DNA from: Silene latifolia
Lineage: Eukaryota; Streptophyta; Magnoliopsida; Caryophyllales; Caryophyllaceae
NCBI RefSeq assembly: GCF_048544455.1
Contig: NC_133537.1
Span: 70,465,634 to 70,529,633, forward strand
DNA: 64,000 nt
Direction: 5' to 3'
The position numbers were made by a program, and so were the translations under genes. Positions 57,877 to 64,000 of the stretch are shown here, piece by piece (within the stretch, counting starts at the first letter, position 1; each line of letters opens with the position of its first letter). The notes below the pieces were generated by a model. The model was not told the origin of the DNA, searched no databases, and worked only from the letters and a program-made list of their open reading frames with translations.

Positions 57877-58008
57877 AGCTTACTCTTTTGAGTAAGTATG
57901 TATTTACGCAAAACAGTAGTCTACCTGATGGGTACTCGATCGAGTACGTGTGGCACTCAATCGAGTAACGGGCACTCGATCGAGTATGTCACTTACTCGA
58001 TCGAGTAA
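57862..58008. repeat. ACTCGATCGAGT palindrome array, perfect palindrome version
   Basis: Six units, three of them exactly ACTCGATCGAGT, a perfect 12-bp palindrome; others ACTCTATCGAGT, ACTCTTTTGAGT and ACTCAATCGAGT. It ends 50 bp before the TATA box. Confidence 0.9.
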
Positions 58009-58543
58009 GTGTGTTTTACGGGTGATTTTGACGGGTTTTGTTAATAATGCGGGATTAGTATATAAAGTCTCCGTCATCTTTCTTAATCTCTTTTATCATT
58101 CTAAAAACCCCTTTTGATAAGAAAAGAAGCTACGTAAGTATGTTCCTCGCATTGTTAACAAATCCCCAAGGCTAGGAGTGTCGAATCATCTTGTTCTTTA
58201 CGCCGTTGTGATCCTTGTGTCGAGGGTAAGCTTTTTATATAATTTTTATAATGTTTTGTTAAAGTTGGTTGAAACCCTAATTGGGTAATTTGGGGGTTTT
58301 GGGGAGTATTGTTAATGTTAGAGTGTGATTGTATGATTGTATGTTTGATAGGAAGTAATTTCAGTGAAGGACGATGTTGATTAGCTGATTGTGACGATCT
58401 TGGTGATTGCTGTTTCAGGTAGGGTTTCCCTACTCAGTATTGGCTACATAAGTTGTTGGTGATTGTTGTTGTGATTGTTGAGTAATTATAATGTTGGATT
58501 GGTTTTGGTGTTGTTGATAGTATATTGTTAATTAATTGCATTG

Positions 58544-58998
58544 TTGTCAGAATCGCGATTCGATCCAACGATTCTACGATTTTACGATCCAAAAATGCTT
58601 GACCGATCATGGATCCTACGATTCTATCATAGTTATAGAATTTTACGATCCTATTAATTTGAAAATTTCTAGAGATGAGATCATAATACGATCCTACGAT
58701 TTTACGATCCTACGATCCGATTCCATAATAAAAAAAAATTAATATATATTTTTATATAATGACACCGTAAAACCCAAATTTCGTGTAGGTTGTTCATACA
58801 ATGATACTAAAATCATTAATTACCAATATTTTATGAATAAATATTAATAAATAAGTGTTTTGATTTTTAATTATATGTTTTTACAGAATAAAAAATTATA
58901 TTTAGTGAGTTTGTAGAATCTTGCGATTCTACGATCTGATTCTACCGATTCGATCCTACCCTCCCTATCGATTCAAAGTAGAATCACGATCCTGACAA
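58544..58998. mobile_element. TIR element with TTGTCAG(A/G)ATCG ends (putative TSD CATTG)
   Basis: Ends TTGTCAGAATCGCGATTC and the reverse of GAATCACGATCCTGACAA; CATTG on both sides (58539-58543, 58999-59003), although end and TSD partly overlap by palindromy. Interior repeats CGATCCTACGATT and TACGATTTTACGATCC, many copies. 455 bp, no ORF. Confidence 0.65.
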
Positions 58999-59040
58999 CA
59001 TTGATTGATTGTGTAACTGTCTGTGATCTTCGGGGCGCGT

Positions 59041-59130
59041 CCCTGGCTGAGTGGAGTCACTTGCGGGAGTCGATTTACGCCCTTCATTCGCCCTCTGTGG
59101 AACCCGTCACAGAGGGGATGTGCACATTAA
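59041..59130 (+). ncRNA. Structured LTR RNA element, copy 2
   Basis: CCCTCTGTG (59091-59099) pairs perfectly over 9 bp with CACAGAGGG (59108-59116) around the loop GAACCCGT, followed directly by GGATGTGCACATTAA. Same position and orientation as copies at 16283 and 39925, with a different stem sequence. Confidence 0.65.
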
Positions 59131-59183
59131 TGAGCTTGGGTTTATCGCTTGATGGAGATGAGCGGGCATTTGGTGGGTACGGC

Positions 59184-60462
59184 TGTTAGGAAATATTAAT
59201 CTCATTAATTTACATATTCATATATGAAACATTTTAATTTAGTCATAAAATTAAAACTAGATCTTATGCATGCAAACTAAAATAGACAAGAGAAGAAATC
59301 GTCTTTCTTACTATGGAATTTCGGATTAAAGGGCACAAGTAAGATCTCCTTCTTACTTGTTCTTGAGCTTTCCTTAAAGTGGATGAACAAAGGATCCAAA
59401 ATAGAATCCCTCCCAAATGTGAATACCCAAAGAAATCCCTTAATAACTAATATTATTATGATCTAGTAATATTATAAGTTTTACTATAAAATTGACACAA
59501 AATATTAATTTGCTCTCCTCTATTTCGGTTAAGAGGAGATAATTATTGTGAGTTTTCTATCTCTAAAATGTTTCACAAAAATGTAGAGAGTAGTGTATTT
59601 TTCTTACACTAGAAAATATAATAGTGAATGAATAATGGAGGAATCCATTTGGGTTCCTCATGCCTCAAAAACCGGTTGGATGGGTGGGTTATTGGGGAGC
59701 CAATGCATGCAAAAGATGCTCTTGACAAAAGCTTGTAGGGTTGCATGGCTAGAGATTAGGCTATAATTGTGTTTTCCACTTAAATATAAACAACACAATA
59801 TAAACTCTATCCTCCCACCCTTAGTTTCGGTACATGTATAAAATGGAGAATCCATTTTATTTTGTCATTTGTCAATTTGTCACATGTTACATGTTACACG
59901 ACATGTCACAATGCAATTTATTTTTAACATATTAAAAATCAACATATTAATAAAAATATGTCATATACAAAAACGACTAGTAATTCGTAATCACTTGTAC
60001 CAAAATGGTTTATCAAATTATAAATTACAACGCCTTGTATTTATAATAAATTATTCATTCAATTTCAATTGTGTCGTAAACAATAATTTTATCTAAGTAA
60101 TAAAACAATTCGATTACTTAGACCGTATCTAATTTAATCGAATTACAATAAGACACGTTAATTTTACTCACAAAATCATCCGTCAATTTTAAGCAATTTA
60201 ATTAACTCGTATCGGCATACGATTAATTAAATAATCATTTAAGAGTATTTCCCTATAGGTATGACCTAAGGAGATCAACTGATCACCACCGTCGCACGAC
60301 AGTAATGTCAAACTCTAGTCAGCCAGTCATTACCGATATGTGTGGACCAGTTGACTGTAAAATATTACATCCCACATGTATTCTTAAAATGAGATTTAAA
60401 CATGTGATCATCATGATCAACAGTTGTGATCGCATTATTGTCGGAGGACACATATTCCAACA
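59184..60462 (-). mobile_element. Copia D 3' LTR
   Basis: Minus strand TGTTGGAATATGTGTCCTCC... to ...TATTTCCTAACA, 1279 bp. The U3 side (60245-60462) is nearly identical to copia B; the R/U5 side is more diverged. Confidence 0.85.
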
Positions 60463-61150
60463 ATCTCCCACTTCCCCTCGACAAGTGTGCGTCACCAATT
60501 CCCTTGTCCTATTACTATCTCCCACTCAATGCAAGGTGTCTTTCAGGTCGTACTTGCAAGTGATCATATCGAGAGTGGTTTCCTCGATCTGGAGAATAAC
60601 TGATTGACCGGAGTTGTCTACCATAGATACCTTTCGAGCGTGGCCACGCATTTCCAGTTCATTACTCCTCGAGTGGCCCTGAGATATTGTTATAACCCTG
60701 ACAAGGGGGTGGACAATTCCTATCACACTTATTCCCTTCGACTAGCCACAGCCATCATAACCCAAAATATGCCCATTTGACCCCATTTACGAAGGTCGTA
60801 GTAACACAAATCAAAGTTAATCTGAAACTGTGCCACCTTATGAGAACAGTCTTTAGTCAAAAGAATCGACTCATTAGAATACTATAGTAGCTCTCGCCAT
60901 GACCAGGCTATATAAATTTGCCAGAAATCTATAAGCGGTCATAAGGCCCGACAAAGTGTTCCTAACAGTCTGCCTATGTGATCGACTAGTCATCTCACAT
61001 GACTGTATGGCACTGAACTTGCCATCAATCGCATCACACTCTAGTCACTTCGAGACGTCACCTCATATAAGTGACTATGGGCGAATACTATGTTAATCCG
61101 GGTTCACTTTAACGGGGTTCAATATCGTCATACAACCCGTTTGGATGTAA
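60463..61150 (-). other. Copia D 3' untranslated region with PPT hairpin
   Basis: By eye above 90 percent identity with copia B 18518-19200. The PPT hairpin is weaker here (CACTT/AAGTG, 60469-60487). A plus-strand frame (60305-60607) has a partner at 18396-18662, explained by DNA similarity. Confidence 0.8.
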
Positions 61151-64000
61151 CAAAGTATAATAAAAGAGTTTTAAAGTAAAACTCGAATGACAAATGCGAT
61201 TATCACATATGAATAGTCAATGCCTAATTACTACATCATATTCTATAATCCTGTTTGATCTTGAATATAGTTGTTCATCTCAATTTAATTGAAATGACAT
61301 GACTCATCATGTTAAGCCTATGAGAAGGCTTTGGTTAGTAGGTTTTATCAACTTCTTGTACCTTACTCAACCTTACTACATACTCGTTTTCCTTTGTAAT
61401 GTATACATTTGCATTACAAAACTTTCTGAGTACGTGTCGAGATCCAATCAAGACATAGGCCCTCTAGACTTAGAATAGCTCCCACTGTTTTCACAGTGTG
61501 CGGGACTCATCCTTCTTGCACATCTCATGATTGCAAGTGTACTCAATTTCCGTTGTAAATATTTCTCATTGTTCTTTATTGCCTAGAACGATTCTAGAAA
61601 ATCTATTTCTTAAATAACATAGCCACAATGGTATCTTAACCATCCTAATGTATTTTGATTATGGTTTTGTCGGAAATCATGCGCAATCTCAATTGTCAAT
61701 TGTCATTTGTGTAATATCCTTACACAAAATTGCATCAAAAACACTTTGCTTTATATCCTTAATGCTTCTGCAAGCACTTAAGTGTAATTTTTATGGCTTA
61801 AATGGTAACTATTACTTAAATTCGATTTGAAACAATTCATCATACTCAAAGTATATGAAGTGTTATACATCATTTCCTATTTAATTGATTCGGCAGCGGA
61901 AACAAATGGAATCAATCAAATATGTTCAACTCGATTGAACTAATCATGAATCTTATCAACATAAGACTTCTTATTTGATGCTAATATCATGTAGATTTAT
62001 CTCCATAAATCCGGATATTAAAGATGTATTATAATACTCCAAGTCTTAAATCATTCCCAATGATCAATATGTCATCCATATATATAAGACTAATTAAAAT
62101 TTTCGTAACTCCCACTAAACTCCATGTATAAACACAACTTCTCGACTTATCGAGAAAAGTTTTATACCATGATCAAATCATTAATTCCAACTCATTGATG
62201 TCCTACTCAAGACCCTCTCTTAAGTTGCACATTATCTCAGGATTGCAAGAATCTACAAAACTCAAGACATGTATTGAATACATTCCTTCTAATTAAAGAA
62301 GTGGGTTTTAGATTCACTTGCTATATGTATATCATCATAATGAAACACAATCTCTAAGAAGATCCAAAGAGACTTAAGCATTTCAACTAGTGCAAAACCC
62401 TTTGCTACCAATCAAGCTTTGAAATCTCTCTTTATTAGTGCAAAACCCTTTGTCACTAATAAAGCCTTTTATTTCGGATTTTCATGGCTCTAAGCCTTCT
62501 ATTGAGTTGTGACTTAAACATTCTCATGTAAGTCATATGTTCATTACTTTCTAGAAGTAACATGAGTCAATTAATTGCTTTGTAAGTTGTAAGCTTTTTA
62601 CTTTCTAAAAGTAACACTAATTCATCATCTTCAACAAGTGATGAGTCTAACCTCCTAGGTTTTGAAGAAACAAAGTCTTACACAAAGCGTCTCATGTAGC
62701 CAAGAAAGACCAGTTTCTTGCGACATAACATACTTTGTGGCTCTTGGAATAATTTCTCCCACTCTGTCTTCTAGAAATAAACTTGTATTCTAGAAATACA
62801 GCTTCACGAGCCACAATCCCGTTGTACTCGTGATTATAGTAAGGAAAAATGAGCATTTGTTTCTTTTGAAAACTTACAAACATGGTACCCTACCATTTCA
62901 TATCTCATATGACTTGTTTTAGATTTAGTGGAAAAATAATTTAGACAAAATGATAAAATCCCCAAGAGGATCAAGTAACTCAAAGTAACTTGATTAAAGT
63001 CCAAACCATATCGAATAGCGTTTGATTTCTTATCCAACCACACATTATCCCATAATGTGTGTTAAGAGAGATTAACTTGTGATACTATATCACATTTCAT
63101 TTGGCTTATATTAAAGTCTTCACTTTGATAATCCCATCACGACTAAATCGTGATTCCTTGAACTCTTTGAACTTCTTCAAAGATTTCTCTATTTACCTTA
63201 TTAAGTGAACACATTAGCGTCAACCTATTTTGGATCAATGATTTACAACCTCGATCTCCTTTTCAACCAAAAGGCACGAGACATCTTGCTTTGAATATAA
63301 GATACACATATACCATAAGATCTAATGGTTTCAAGAGTACTCGATAACTCTTTGCGTTCATCATTCCTGAATCTAAGGTTCAATCTTGGGTTACCAATTT
63401 GAGTCTTGCATCATCTACATGATATATCATTCTAGTTTGGTTTAGAATATAATCACCTTTGATAATGGGCTAGCCATACATCAACTCATGGTGTATAGGG
63501 TCACAAAAGTGAACCTCTTATGTATCTTAACAAAATTATATTCCTATTTAGAGTTTATTCACTTAATAGTCATAATTAAGGTATAAATATAAACCCAAAA
63601 CTAGATTGAGTACACAATGACTCTATCTCTCGACATCATTGTTGCTAGTCGTCATATTCTAATCATCCTATGTATTAAATACAATGATGAAAACCACCAT
63701 CGGTTTCTAATATTGACGAAGTAGTACTAGCAAAATTTATGTCAATCAAATAAACATTTAAAGAAGAAGGTCCCATTAGATGTCCCACAACTAACTTGTT
63801 GATTCTTCAATAATTTGGGGTAGTTTCCTTTCTAGCGTCCAACAATTAAGACAATGGAAACTTTATCGGTCGGGATTGATAGGTTTAGTATTGTTATTCT
63901 CAATAACGTTACTTTTAACATTACCTTGTATCAATTCCATTCTAATTTTACTTCTTTAAACCTTATCCTTTTCTTAACGGTTTAAGAGAATGCTTCCACT
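61151..64000 (-). pseudogene. Decayed copia D pol
   Basis: No long frame, but landmarks remain on the minus strand: integrase C-terminal peptide VAREAVFLEYKFISRRQSGR (near 62735-62830), matching copia A near 6905-6990, and a reverse transcriptase box IYMDDILIIGND (62053-62085). Spacing between them is about 700 bp against 825 bp in copia A, so deletions as well as substitutions have accumulated. Confidence 0.72.

Larger units (their letters stand above)
57862..59183 (+). mobile_element. Chromovirus-like LTR fragment with MITE insertion
   Basis: Lacks an LTR start but has the U3 array (57862-58008), TATA box TATATAAAG (58059-58067), and transcribed-part sequence to 59183 that parallels the minus-strand LTR at 39386-40635 (GGAGTCACTTGCGGGAGT; CGGAACCCG-type stem; GATGTGCACATTAA; GATGAGCGGG). 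Interrupted at 58544-58998 and cut by the copia D LTR at 59184. Confidence 0.78.
59184..64000 (-). mobile_element. Copia D, 3' half (continues beyond window)
   Basis: 3' LTR 59184-60462, conserved 3' UTR 60463-61150, then a decayed pol running to the window edge. It is closest to copia B in LTR U3 and 3' UTR. Its 5' LTR is not in the window. Confidence 0.85.

Overview
This window looks like repeat-dense nuclear DNA of a flowering plant, most likely a eudicot. The signs are Ty1/copia and Ty3/gypsy elements with plant-type primer-binding sites, an Athila-type element, an L1-type LINE, CACTA and hAT transposons, and one plant glycosyltransferase gene with an intron. The style of the repeats reminds me of Caryophyllales genomes, but that is an impression from memory.

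There is one convincing host gene: a two-exon GT14 (core-2/I-branching, DUF266/BC10-like) glycosyltransferase at 36642-38500 (+). Almost everything else is transposable elements, many with ends readable to the base from target-site duplications (TSDs).

Layout. (1) 1-5711: 5' half of a minus-strand Athila-type element, inserted into the pol gene of copia A (minus, 5712-12334). (2) Copia A lies in the 3' untranslated part of a plus-strand chromovirus-like gypsy element, whose 3' LTR runs from 12829 to 32145. That LTR was split twice: by a Tat/Ogre-like solo LTR (13710-16040, TSD GTAGG) and by an L1-type LINE (16926-32119, 15-bp TSD). The LINE was then split by copia B (17265-27688, TSD GTAAT), and copia B by a CACTA element (22693-24399, TSD AAT). 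(3) 32146-35570: a fold-back element between (TA)n tracts, holding a large inverted 21-bp minisatellite. (4) 35571-39385: the GT14 gene and flanks. (5) 39386-43690: an internally deleted minus-strand chromovirus (TSD AATAA) inside an older gypsy gag relic. (6) 45202-54687: a short hAT element (TSD AGTCCAAC) containing copia C, a nearly complete copia element (45460-54414, TSD CTTTA). (7) 54688-59183: small MITE-like elements and a decayed gypsy protease/LTR fragment. (8) 59184-64000: the 3' half of copia D with a decayed pol.

Three non-coding patterns stand out and fit no standard feature class. First, four LTR types each carry clusters of short CpG-rich self-complementary repeats, in most cases just upstream of a recognisable U3 TATA box; the motif differs by lineage but the layout recurs. 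Second, three diverged chromovirus-like LTRs carry an RNA-sense stem-loop before a conserved GATGTGCACATTAA box, with arms that differ in sequence but still pair. Third, the copia elements carry a hairpin running into the polypurine tract at the 3' LTR edge, plus a strongly conserved 3' untranslated region, even where pol has decayed. Copia B, with near-identical LTRs, an almost open gag and unrecognisable pol, looks like a gag-only element moved in trans.
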